NCBI GenBank assembly: GCA_013398295.1
Contig: VZSF01008947.1
Location: forward strand, 55,942-119,941
DNA from: Chionis minor
Taxonomy: Eukaryota; Chordata; Aves; Charadriiformes; Chionididae
Length of the DNA stretch: 64,000 nt
Direction: 5' to 3'
Position numbers and translations under genes: made by a program. Shown one piece after another: positions 24,287 through 36,369 of the stretch; the stretch's first letter is position 1, and each line of letters begins with the position of its first letter. Below the pieces are notes generated by a model. It had not been told where the DNA came from. It did not search any database and worked only from the letters and a program-made list of their open reading frames with translations.

Positions 24287-26931
24287 GACACAGCTGGATA
24301 TTCTTTTGGGAGTATGACTTATTGATGGGGTTGTACTGCCTGAAAGTGGTATACTTTGGACAGCAGAGATATTTTGAAATTTCCCTTTTGACTTGGACTC
24401 TGCCAGGTTATTCCCTGCAGAAGAAAGATACTGTGGATGGAGTGAGGAGCTTCTTTGGTGTAGTTTGGTTAGTTTGTTTTTTTATTTATTTAAATGCACA
24501 GAAAGCACAGGAAACTCTTTCAGGAATTGGCAGCAGAAGACTTCTCCAAGTCTCACTCACTCACTGACTGTGGCAGAACTTCCTGCTGCCTCAGACCTAC
24601 TTTTTAGGGCTCTCATAGCGGTGATTCTGTGACCAGAGGTTTGGTTTTACTGTTGCCTCTCTTTGTCTCCATCAGGTGATCATATCACTCTGGGTGGTTG
24701 TGATTGTCAGATATCATTGCAACATGGAATTGATGGTCCTGAGGCCCTTGCCCCACCATTCTCAGCACAAATCACTACTCTGAATTTTTTTATTGACCTC
24801 ATCCATGGGACTCAGTACCTGCACTTAGTGCAAGGGTTTCTGATATGTTTTCCTGAATATTGTCTTCCTTGTCGGATGAATCAAGGTCAATCAAGAGTGA
24901 AAGATGGAAAACTGGGGTAGGGATAACCAGAACAGGGTACTAAAGGATTAGTGATGGAAGTCCAAAACAATAGAGAAGTGATGGGGGAGGCTTTCTCTAC
25001 GTGGGTTTGTAAAGGAGCTAAGTGGCTCCTGTGGTTGACACAGGGAAAGGCTGGCTCTTTTACCCTGAACTTCAAAGAACAAAACCAATAGTGATATCAG
25101 TGGCTTAGGCTGAGGAGCTTTCATAAAATTATGTTCTCCCTCACCCTTTCTTCTTATTGTAGTTCTTCACACAGACTGCACACTGTCTATACATTTCTGG
25201 ACATAGTGGGATATCTAGGATGTTACACCAGGTCAGTCCCTCATTCTCTCTAGCCAATACCTGTGTCCACTCCTCTTGCAGCTGCAGTTGTTGTCTTCTG
25301 TCCAAAGACCTTCAGTCTCATCATGTGGGAGGGTGCTGTTTTTCACCCAGCTTAAGAGGACTTTACAGTGCTGTGTCTTTTTGGGTGAGTATCGTTGCAA
25401 ACAGTCAGTTTCAGTCTTTATTGACAGCATTTCATTGAGTCTGTCATGCTAGTTGCTCTCCTTGTCGCAGCCTGCCAGACAACTCATGATGACAGTAGCA
25501 GACCAGATAAGTCATGCCTCTGCTGTTTTAGCTCAGTCCTGCTCCAGTAGATCATCACTGTGCCCACCAAGGTTTTACATGAAATAACATTTACAGCTTA
25601 ACCCACTGAAAACATAATCCATGCTGTCTGGCATCACAAGAAGCTATTAAGAAAGGGCAACCACTGTGCAGAGCTGGAGTCTCAGATCCATGCTGCAAAA
25701 ATAGCTGCATTTCTCTCCCAGGTCGGTGAAGTGGGCTGTGACACTGCTCACGGGAAGTGCCCCTCTGCACTGGGCGCCCCAGTGCTGAGCTGTCTATTAA
25801 TATGTGACCTACGCAGATTAAAGCTGATGCCAGGAGCAGCTGGATCCTAGTCTGATTTCCAAAGCAGTTGAAAAGTTATCGTTGATGGGCTTGTCAGTGT
25901 GTGCAAGGCAGTAGCTGAACTTCCTGCTGCACTGGGAGCTGTGCTTTTGCACAATGCGTAAAGCAAAGGCAGTCAACATTATTGCCTTGGGGGACACCAG
26001 TCTGTGTACTGGTTAGGGATGGGTGGCTTTTGCTATTAGAAGCTTCCTTTCTGAGGAAGACTTTCTCTGGACAGATTCACGTTTGTGTCAGTGGTTGCTG
26101 CTGGAATTTCATTAACTCCTCAGTAAGTGAAGGAAAAGTGGCTCTGATTGAAACAGATTGCTTTTATTGAATTCTTCTTTAATTAAAGCTTTTACTAGTT
26201 TCATGCTGTTTTGGTGTCATAGTTTACATTTTTACATTGAATGACAGGAGAAGGGAGAAGAAAGAGGAAATGTTTATTTAATTCATGCTATAGAATGTAA
26301 TGACAAGAGATTGTTTCCATACGTACTGTTTTTGTTGACCTTTTAACATTTGGAAATGTCAGGAAATACCATTACTGTAGGTCTATCCAGTTTTAATGCT
26401 ACAATAACTTTAGAGCTATTCACAAGGGAAATTATTATACGTTGCCTGAAACAGTGAAGGTGTATGCGAGCATACACACAGATCTCTTTTTCTCCTTCCC
26501 TGCCAAATAGATCTCTGTGGCTGCATGCAGTCTCCGTTAAAAATGCGACTTTTGTGTCCTTGTAATTTTGACTTTGCTTTCAAACCTGCCAGGTTTACTG
26601 AGGCAGCAAAGAGGTATGTTTCTGGGAAGCTTAAAGACACTTAAAATAGTGTAGAGTACACTTTAACTTACTGTAATTAGACAATGGCCAAAATTGCATA
26701 GGTTTTTCAAACGCAGATAGTAACCTTTTTGGTCTGGGTTTATTTTCAGGGGGCCTGCTAAGATTCAGAGAGGTTCAGAAGAAGGCTCTTTGATCCATGC
26801 GTGTCATCTTGCCTTTAGAATTGAGGAATAGGTCTCAGTTGTGACTTTGATACTTAAGACCCCAAAACACTGGAGGGTTTTGCTGACCAAGTAATGCTCT
26901 CTCTGGATGTGTTGGTGGGGTAGCACACACC
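24287..26931. other. Non-coding stretch, no gene seen
   Basis: Ordinary mixed-composition sequence. Open frames reach 98 codons at most, overlap in several frames and show no domain. No repeats or RNA genes were recognised. Confidence 0.5.
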
Positions 26932-26966
26932 TGTGTTGTGTTGTGTCGTGTCGTGTCATGTCATGT
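26932..26966 (+). repeat. Pentanucleotide microsatellite, TGTGT/CGTGT/CATGT
   Basis: Seven five-base units in tandem: three TGTGT, two CGTGT and two CATGT, in that order. All three unit types differ only at the first two bases and are related by CpG deamination (CG to TG on one strand, CG to CA on the other). The ancestral unit was therefore probably CGTGT. Confidence 0.9.
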
Positions 26967-28860
26967 CACAGCCCTGGGTGCAGGCGAGCGGTGGGGGGAC
27001 ACCCTTACCTTGGACAGCACCAGGCCAGCCTCGGATTTATTGCTGTCCCCTCCCGTACGACTGAAACCAAAACAACACAGACCCAAGAGAAAGCGATTAG
27101 CAGCGAGCACACTGCTCCGAAGGTTCTGGCCTAGAAGTCGAACCTTTGGTGATTTGAGAAGGGTGGGGATTTTGTCCTTTGGTTACCAAAAAAGAACCCA
27201 GTAGGTGATAGGAATAAATCTTTCTCCTCAAAATACCATCTGAGGACTTCAAATACAAGACAAGGGAAACCGAAACCAACAACCACACAGATGTGTATTT
27301 AAAAAATATTCTAAAGGATTAAAATTAATATTGAGAATGGGCATAATTATTGCATGTTTTACAGAGCCCAACCATTTAAATGTTAATGAATTACCTCTAA
27401 AGTTTTCGTTAACTTCAGACTGCCTGCTCAGAAGTCTCCTAGACCTTCCACTGGCTGGTGGAAGAAGCTCTTCTACCTTCAGGAGAGTCACAGCCAGTTG
27501 AGGATCTGGTCAGTTTTACTTATCATGCATACAATTACAAAACAGCGACACCCAAACAGAAATGCCCTCCATGAAAATTGTAATCTGAACTAACGACAAG
27601 GTACTGCTGTTACCAATGCACAAGCTTAATTGGAATTTTGAACAAAGTAATTCTTAAATACAGCAAATGAGTAGTAATTGTTGGCAGTGATTTATTACTT
27701 TGCAGAAGTTTGGAAATGAGAACTGTGAAAACTGGCTACCCTAAAGTATCAACAAATCTCTTCTATTGGCTGTGATCAAGACCACAGCTGAAGTTTGTAT
27801 GGGTTGTTCCAAAGAATACGTGAAAAAGATTTAGATTTTGACACAATTTATTGAGATTTATTTGTATACAGTCTTTTAACTATATACATTATAATGTATG
27901 TGTTTTTATAAATATAATCTCTTTCACACAGGGTAATCTGACTATACTAAGTCTTCCTTTGTAATTGATGTATATGATATCGGTATTACTAAATCTTAGC
28001 TTCCAGATGTACTGGACAATAGGCTGAATGTAAGTGGTTCAGTCATAATTTACTAAATGTTTTTTAAGACTACGGCTAGTATTCAAAACCTTGAATGGTA
28101 ATGAATTATCCTGATAGTGATTTAAGCTGCTTTGTTTCTCACTCATTACATCAGTCAGAGAAAAAACAAAATTTAGCTTTAGAAAGTGACAAAATTAAAA
28201 AAAACCTTTGGTGGTAGGATTTATACATATGTACACATGCATGTTTATCCATATAAATGTTTGCATGTGTGGATACACACACAAATACACATCTGGGACT
28301 CAGCTCTAGGCTTGATCTCAGCCAGTAGAAGAAATCTCTGCTACTTGTGGGTAGCAAGTTTTCACACTCTCTTTGTTTCCAAAATTTTGCAGAGTTGTAA
28401 ACTATACCTGACAATTAGGATTATTATAGTCATGCTGTCTATAGGTTAGTAGCCTGTGTGTACCTTCTTATTTTGGCTACATAATGATTTACGATCTTTA
28501 ATTATAAATTCAGACAATGTTACGTGTCTGAATACTAATAGACATACTTCATTTAGAGGTGTGATGTGCTTCCAAATTATTACATGTGATTGCTGACAGT
28601 ATCTATTGTCTTTCTGACACCTTTCCATCTACATATTAAAAAGAACTTTCATTATTTTTTTTTAATCTGGTGGATTTCTGATTAATACAATTAAGCACAA
28701 AACTGGTCTTTACTATACCTGATCATCAACCCAGCCTTGACCTACTTTGAGATAAGATTTTTGTACAGACTTTTTGGTACTATTTTACATCTGTAAGGGA
28801 AAGAAGATTTATTGGCCCAGGTTGTTGTTGCTAGTGCCTAAAGCAGAAACACTGCTTCAG
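26967..28860. other. Non-coding, AT-rich stretch
   Basis: AT-rich over 27300-28700, with a purine/pyrimidine-alternating patch at 28225-28292 (TACACATGCATG and TACACACACAAATACAC words) but no clean microsatellite. No gene, repeat family or RNA was recognised. Confidence 0.5.
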
Positions 28861-28959
28861 TGTGGTGGTCTGTTGAGAGTCCCCTGCGTACTAGGATGGG
28901 AGTGATTCCCAGTGTGGGCCCACTGGGAATCACTGTCCCAGGAGGAACAGACCACTGCA
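28861..28959. repeat. 99-nt imperfect inverted repeat (long hairpin)
   Basis: The outer arms 28861-28874 and 28946-28959 pair over 14 positions (12 Watson-Crick, 2 G-T). The inner arms 28901-28914 (AGTGATTCCCAGTG) and 28921-28934 are perfect complements over 14 bases around a 6-base loop (28915-28920). A further TGGG (28897-28900) pairs with CCCA (28937-28940) across a 2-base bulge. Between inner and outer stems are unequal unpaired segments of 22 and 5 bases. About 32 base pairs form in all. It might be the remnant of a short inverted-repeat DNA transposon or a transcribed hairpin. The 6-base loop and the large asymmetric gap make it a poor microRNA precursor. No flanking duplication was found. 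Confidence 0.85.
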
Positions 28960-30984
28960 AGATGGCCTAAAGGGAAGCTATATAAAATAATTCCTTGGTA
29001 TAGACGTCTGGTATTCCTTGTGAGAGAAGCTAAAAGCTGGGGTAACCCTCTGGAGCCCTCCAAATCAGACAAGCAAGACTTGAAGTTGAGTCTTTTATAA
29101 CAGAAGCCAGCTGAGCTGACTGCTGGGCTACAAACAGGGAAGGGAAGGAAGGGAGAGAAGACGAACCCACCTTCTCCTCCCTTCTGGCAGTCAGTTGATG
29201 AACCTTCTCTTCCACAATGTGCCTGTGCCTGTATAAACTGCTGGGGGTTGCAATAGATATTTAATCACAAATTGGACACTGTTTTGCTTGACCCAAATCA
29301 AGTGGTTTTTTTTTCCCTTTTCAATCTAGTTGGTGTTGCCCAGTTAAGCACCTGCTTAGCCAAAGTGTGATTGGAACAACCAGCCATTTGTATGGCCTTG
29401 TTACTCCATTTCTGTAAAACTGCTGATAAAGAGCTTTGTAGTTACATTGCTTTAATTGCACAAAACAAGTACATATCAAACAGCAGGTATATGGGTGAAG
29501 TTATCTAAATAAAGTAGAAATAGCCTTCAGAGGGTCACAAAAGCTGATGCCTTTGAGGTAGTGAGGCTTTGGTTTTGCAAAAATGTCAACAAAGTCTCCA
29601 GCTGGCTGCGGTGACAGGTATTATGGGTCATCCAAAATGAGATATCACTCATTGAATGCAAGGCTTGCTCCCTCCTTGCCTGCGCTCCCTTTGCTAGTGG
29701 AAAAGGCGAATACTGCCTCTTCGGCAGAAGCTTTTGTTAAGAGCTGAACGGTCCTCAGGCACAAGTGGTAGGTGCTAAAAGGGAAAAATGTGCAGGATTT
29801 GATGTCTATAGATTAGCAATGAACGCAGTGTTGAAAATTCCTGGCTGTGGGTCAGTTTAGCATAACATTTGGACCACATTTCCCTGAACTGAAGTTTCTT
29901 AGTCTGGAAATCCAAACTGGTGATAACAATTAGTTGTTCCCTTTGCTTCTGCCCTTAATTAGGAGACTAGGGGGAGAAACAGGGGGGAAGCAAATGAAAA
30001 ACAATCAGTCGTCTTCAAACCTGTCAGAAGGTGAAGGTCAACTTGAATTTAAGCTGCAGCTTATACTTGATTCGTATTTGATCTGAACCACCACACACTC
30101 CTCAGACTTTAATACATCCTGGCAATCAGATGTTCCAGGGCTGCGTTTTCCCATTACTTGCTAGACAGTGGCCGGGTGGCTCCCTGCAGAAGGCTGTAAG
30201 GAATGGAGAAAGATGGGAGGTCATCAGTGACCACTAAAGGATCAAAGAGGGGGAAGTTGGGTGGTTTCATACAGTCAATCTCCTGTGGTAAATAATTTTA
30301 TATTGCTCAAAGTCCAACTCTGGTGAAGTCCATTTTTACTGCTTTTCTAAATACCCTGACTTGTTCAGAAATGCAGTAAAAGGCTTTTGTCCCAGCCCAT
30401 TCAACTTAAAAAATGGAAAACAAAATCCTCTTAATCCCTCCTTGGATCAGCCTGCGCAATGAAGTAGCCAAACTGGTAGTCACAGTATTGCTATGGTGCT
30501 CAGGCTGCTGCGATTCCTACACCTCATCCCTCTCGGATCACCAGTGGGATCAGTAATTCTCTATTAGGTTGGAAAAGCTCAGAAAATAAGAACAATAAAA
30601 ATGTTAAACGTGCTGTGGAATTTCATTCCACTTCTATAATGAGCTTAGCAAACCCTAAAGCAGAGAATACGTAATTTTAAACAGATTTTTAAATAGCTTT
30701 TTTGTCAGCTCTCTTGGAAGAGGAGCAGAGCCAGCTGATGATGCTTTTTCAGGAGCAGAAGCAGAGGCTTTCTGGGCTGGATCCCCAAGGTGCTGACTGC
30801 CCCTGGCTTCTCCTGCTGTCATCTGGAGCGAGGTGAGCTGCTCCTTGTGGGATCAGGATGTCTCAGGGGGGTGGTAAGGGGGTTCCAGGGTACTCCTATC
30901 CTCACCTATAGTGAAATGGTGGCAACACAGGAACCCCTAGTAAGTGGGCATGGAGGCAGCCAGTTGTGCCTTGTGGAGGAATAT
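28960..30984. other. Non-coding stretch, no gene seen
   Basis: A purine-rich patch of GGGAAGGGAAGGAAGGGAG type lies at 29138-29157. The remainder is unremarkable; no gene, RNA or repeat family was recognised. Confidence 0.5.
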
Positions 30985-31800
30985 CTTTTTTTATACCGGA
31001 GAATGACATTGCACAGCAGTAATTATAGTTTCAATAATTCCTCCACCTTCTTCAGATTCATTTAATTACCCCCTTAACAGATGTCATCTTTAAAGTGGAA
31101 GGGGGGAAAAGAGCTTTTCTATTACGGGATTTTTTTGAGACACCTTAAACAATGGCTATAAAGTGGAGGTGGAGAATTGCAAGCCAACACCATCACATCT
31201 CTCTCCAGAGTCCTTCTCTTTGTTCTTAATCTCATTTGACTGGTAACAGCTCAACAGAGCAATAAGAAAAGCATTTGAAGCATCCCTCAAGCCAGCACAG
31301 ATTTTAACGCAGGCCAGTCCAATTAGACTATTATGGGTGGGCAAAATAAGATCCCCAGGCTCTTGATAAGCTCCATGAATAAAGTACTGGATGGTCGTGT
31401 TGTAGTGAGCAATTTGAAGCTGAAAGCAAAAAAGTTTCTCGTCTCAGTTTCTGTCTAGAAAAGCAGACAACATGGAAAGGATCTGCTGCTCTTGATTTAA
31501 AAAAAATAAAGCTGGAAATGAAACAGATGAAACCATTAGTTTATTTCACTTGAAAGCTTCTCCTTTGAGGAGAGCTATGCCATATTGTTCTCTACAAGGA
31601 CATCAGATTAATCGCCTTTTCTCTCCTTCACCTTTTATAGTGATGCTGCACAAATGGTATCAAGCTGACGGAGGAAATTATAAATATACTGTGGCTGCAA
31701 TTTAGCAGCATTAATCACACAAATTTAGTAGTTTTAGATGGTAGTAGGTCATCCATTAGCTGAAAAGTTGACAGTTGTAGCATAGGAGCCCGAGTTCAGG
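30985..31800. promoter_or_regulatory. Possible conserved non-coding element
   Basis: AT-rich, non-repetitive sequence with many homeodomain-type and other factor-binding words close together: TAATTATAG (about 31020), TTTAATTACCC (about 31062), ACAGATGTC E-box-like (31078), AGATTAATC (31604) and GCATTAATCAC (31709). It has no long open frame and no repeat. This is the texture of developmental enhancers, but single-sequence inspection cannot show conservation, so this is a pointer rather than an annotation. Confidence 0.2.
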
Positions 31801-34800
31801 CCTCATCTTCCTCTTTCAGGTCATCTATTTCTTTCTCGGCAAAAACATCTGGTCATTTCAAAACTGTAATTTTCATACATTTTAGCTAACAGTGGAATGT
31901 TGAAAAGCTGTTCTGAAAAACATAGTTCTTTCCTGTGCCAAACCAGTTGGCCTAGAGTTAGCAAATGTTGTTATAAATCTTCCCTTTGCTTTTTCAACAG
32001 CTCTAAAACTACAGAATTAAATACTTCATAAAGAGTAGCCAGTGGACACAGGTTAGTATGCTGAAGAAGTTGAGCATGCAAAGCCACCAAGACCTCTTGA
32101 AGGCGGCCCCAGTCACCCCATGGAGCTCAAACCCGCAGAACCCCCAAGCTGCCTCCCAACCCCAAACCTTAGACTGAGGATCCTTTTGCTTTCTTTCCTG
32201 TGTCCCAAGCACAGCCTAATATAAAGCACTGAGTAGAGTCAGAAAGAAAATAGCAAAACAGAAAGTGTGCCTTCAGTCACTCGTATGCATGCTCTCCATT
32301 AATGTGTGTCAGTGGAGATGGTCCTTCTCACTGCTTGTCCTTCAAACTCGCCCCAGCCTTGTGTGCAGAGTCATAAATAGTAGGCTGAGGGATTTCCCCT
32401 CCCCCCCACCTCATTTATTTGCCAAAAAGAAGAAAGGAAATAAAAAAGAGAGAAACAGCAACACAGAAGTTTTTGTCAACCCAAAAGAATTAGCAAGTGA
32501 AGATTTTGTAAGTGATGAAACTATTTTTCTACCTTTCCAAGGTAAATTTCATTGAGAGGGAACTGAGGACATCACAGGTGTGCCAGGTGGTGTACTGGTT
32601 TGTCCCACCAAACAACAACAACCCAAGGACCTGGGAATGGCAAGCCCAGCTTCTTGTTCCTCATCCAACAGATATGTAATGATACGTGTAAAATACAAGG
32701 GAGGGACAGTGGAAGTGCTCTACCCCCACTGATCCTATGGGACGTGGCTAGAGTGCACTGCGCACAGACCTACTTTGGTGGGAAACCCTGTTCTGAGTTA
32801 GGCATAGGGATGTGAAATCTCACCTCCCCTCCCCATACAAGCCCCGTGGCTTCTGCTCTGGCGGCTGGCACAGGAGAGATACCACCCCCTACACAGTGAA
32901 GGGTGCATGGATCAGTTGGCGAATGAATGGGGCTTTTTAAAAAAACATGTAGGGAAACATCATGACCCATTCAAGCAGGGGCAGGGCTCCTGGTTTGCTG
33001 AAAATTCAAGAACTATTGAAACGTTGGGTCTGAGCCAAAGCAATTTTTTTAATTATCATTCCGGTTTTGTGGTCCTGACGAGGACAGCAGGAATGGAATG
33101 TTCTCCGCTACCGAGTCCTGACGCTAGCACTGCTCATCCGGACCAGCAGTGCCGGGACAAAACAAGAGGAAAATACTGACTGCATGGGATATCTTCTCAG
33201 AGACATGACAAAACTTTTGGTCGGAGAGAGGCAGCTGTATTTCAGAAAAGCCCAGCAGGGCATAATACTTTTTTAGCCCATGGTGAAGGAAAGCTCAAAT
33301 TGCTCGTCTGCACAGCAAATCCCAAACAAGGACCTGCCTGCCAGGAGTGCCGGGGTCCACTCCCTCTCATGTTCATCATCTGTCATTAGAGATGTTCTGC
33401 TTTGTGTAAGGATTAACCAGAGTAAAGACTGAAATCTCAACCACTGAGCTGCAAGCTGAGTGTCTGTCCGTGGATCCATTCACAAGTCAGGAGCCAGCAA
33501 GCAGCTCTTCTATTGCTCAGAAGGAGGCAAAGACTTCAAACCCTCTATTTGAGAAAGAAGAGGAACTTGAACATATCTTTCCCAGAGTAGGTAAACAGCC
33601 TCATAACTGGCATTCTGGATCAGGGATCTTGCAGGGTCACTTTTTCTAATTCTCCATAAAATGTGAAATAACCATCGTTTCATTCTGAGGAAGATCTTTT
33701 TAGATGTCTCTAAAGTAATACAGGCTGGCAACCTGAGCAGGAATTTTTGTAGTCACAGAAGATAGGAACCAGTCATACATTGTGTTAAGAAGAACCATGC
33801 CCAAAAGTTATGTCTGTCTCCTTTTGCCAGTCCTGAATGTGATGCCTAGCAGCATGGTACCTTAGCCATTGGCCTGGGATGCTCAGCACACAGCCAGACC
33901 ACTCTTGCAGAGTACGGCACCAGCAGCAAAGGTTGCCTTTTTCTTAACCCTGTTATTAAGACTTGCTTTCAGGCAAATTCCCTCAGCTCAGACAAGGCTT
34001 TCTGCAGTCTTGAAGTTATCAAGCAGGCAGGTAATACCCACCCTTGAAGGGACCAAGAAATACAGGTACAGAAAGAAAGGTGTGAACCCACACTGTTGGC
34101 TGGATGAGCTTCCAGACTCACTTTTCAGTAGGGCCCATGCGGAAAAACACTTTTTATTTCCAAGTCCTTCAGCCAGTCACGGTAAAATCGCAGACTAGCT
34201 CCTTATGAGCCAAAGCCTCCTGTCATTTGCTGTCCAGGAATGTGGAAGCACATTGATTTTCTAATGAAAATTAATTGAGCAATGATGTTTGCCTTCCTCT
34301 AGTCCAAGACTTTCAACAAACTGATAACGATATGGGAGAAGGACTTCTTATCTTTCTCTTCCACCTAGGTCCATGAAGCCCTCATGCCTATACAAACCAG
34401 TATAAAATGCTATTTGTCTGACATGAGGGTGTTTTATAGCAAAATTACACAGATAGATGGTGTCTTTGCAAGCTGTAAGTTAGGTAGAAACCAAATTTTG
34501 GTTACCTAAGCAACCCTTCCATGTCCTAGAAACAGACTACCACCTTGCAGGTCTGACCATGTAGAAGAGGGACAGGTATCTGTAAGACATCCGTTAGCCC
34601 CACAGCATGCTCCAGTCCCTCCACTCTGGAGGTTGGTGTTCAAGGCAGTAGCAAAGTTATTTCAATACCTCAGAGACCTGGCTTTGGTTTTAGCTTGCCA
34701 CAAATTTAATTCCCTTCTATCCGAACTAGTTACCCTGTTCTTCCTCACTGTTAGGCTTTTTGCCTGGGCATGTTTACCTAAAGCATGCTGACATTGCAGC

Positions 34801-36333
34801 TGATAGTTATTTTGTAAGAGAAAGTGTTCTCCAGCTCATCCATCCCGTCTCTACTTTTGCCAGCAGTAGCCACCAAGGCTTCCCTTTCCTCTTCTGCACA
34901 CTGGTCTTCTCTTATAATCAAGGTTTCTGCGTGCCCTATGACCAGAGGACCTGTATTGAATTTTAGAAGCTGTATTTGGGAAGAGTGGACTCTCCCTCCC
35001 CTCCTCCAGTGGCTGTAACCAGCGGCCCATTTATAGCTCTGTCTGAGCTGTAAGCGCCGAGTGCCGCATTAGCCCCTTCTGGGTTGGGAGTGGGGTTTCC
35101 TGGCTGGCGCTCGGGGCTGGCAATCACACAGGCTGCGACTGCAGGAGCCAAGGAGCAAAAATTTAGAAAGCTACTTAACAAAGAGATTGCATATGTGCTG
35201 CTCGACCTGAGGAATGAACAATTACTTTCCTGAGTGGTCTAAAAGGGGGCTGCTTTATTTCAGTATCAGAAAAGAGATTCTGGCTTTCTCCCCAGCTATG
35301 GGCAGAGCAATCCTTCATTAGTGACTCTGCGTGGACTTGTATCAGCCTCAGAGCTAGCTCAGCTCCTTCAGCTTTTTGAGCATATCCTGGTCCATTGTCA
35401 TTTTCTCCTAATGCTCCCCACAAGAGTGAAACAGCTTTCACTGTCTGCGAGGCAGAGCAGGGAAAGACGAGAGACTTTTTCACACCCCAGCACCGTCAGC
35501 CAAGATGATCCAGGGAGGGTGGTCTTGTGCATTGCAAGGGAGGGCTTGTCACTCCTTTCTCCCACTTCTTCAGCCATGGCTCTTATGTTTGACCCGCCTG
35601 ACAAACAATGCAAGACAGAAAACTATCCCTACCCACATGGGCAGAAGTCTTAAAACAAAATCTATGAAACTCAAGGCAAGGAGGGAAGTGAAATTCCTCC
35701 TTTTCATTAGGTTTAAATCTGCCGCTTTAAGATGGGCTGCTGCTTCTCCCCTTCCAGCTTTCTCTGCTGCTAAAGGTAGCATCTCATGTAGAGCAGGACA
35801 CCCATGTGAAAGGGGCTTCAAACTCCAGCCAGACATTAGCATGAGCTATGGGTCCCCTTTTTGCTGGGGTATCCTTCACCTCTGAACCCCTTGCAGCACA
35901 CAGCATCTCTTATACACCTAGTGCTCTGTAATGGGGTGTTGTTTATGGCCAAAGCTTCTGTGACTGTAGTACACATCAATGCTAAGGGGCCCGTGGTGGC
36001 TGGCAAACAAGTTGGAGGAAGGAATATTCTCTCTGCGAGGGGTATCCGAAGGGTGGAAACGGTGCAGAAAGGACTGGGGGGCTGAAGGGGACGTGACAAA
36101 TGAAGCCTCGCATTTAGAAAGTGCTGGAGCCCTTGCAACGAGCTCAGATTGCTTACAGGGCATTCTGTGCAAACTGTTTACAAAGGCCCAAGCTTTAAAT
36201 TATGGTGGTGTCAGCAATCATTAAAGTTTGCTGCCCTGAAATTATTTTATATTTGTCAAAATTCACCTCCTGCTCCAGTACTCTTGAAAGAATTTCAGAA
36301 ATAAAAATAAAAGCTAGATGATTTTTTCTTTTG
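31801..36333. other. Non-coding stretch, no gene seen
   Basis: Mixed composition, with moderately GC-rich parts at 32570-33180 and 35000-36150 where several frames on both strands stay open together, a mark of base composition rather than coding. A C-run lies at 32399-32407. No gene, RNA or repeat family was recognised. Confidence 0.5.
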
Positions 36334-36369
36334 TTTTTTCCCCCCTCCCCCCCAAAAAAGGGGAAAAAA
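36334..36369. repeat. Homopolymer-rich hairpin with C7 and C6 runs
   Basis: TTTTTTCCCC (36334-36343) and GGGGAAAAAA (36360-36369) are perfect 10-base complements around a 16-base loop made of C runs and six A. The minus strand carries G7-A-G6, able in principle to form a two-layer quadruplex. It is simple-sequence DNA likely to be unstable. Confidence 0.8.

Noticed and set aside
29554..29562. TGAGGTAGT, the 5' end of let-7.
   Set aside because: The match stops after nine bases and no pairing arm for a precursor hairpin is present within 100 bases.
33076..33089. GTCCTGACGAGGAC, which contains a hammerhead-ribozyme-like CTGACGA core.
   Set aside because: The needed GAAA element and the third stem with the cleavage site are missing; the bases form only a 5-bp hairpin.
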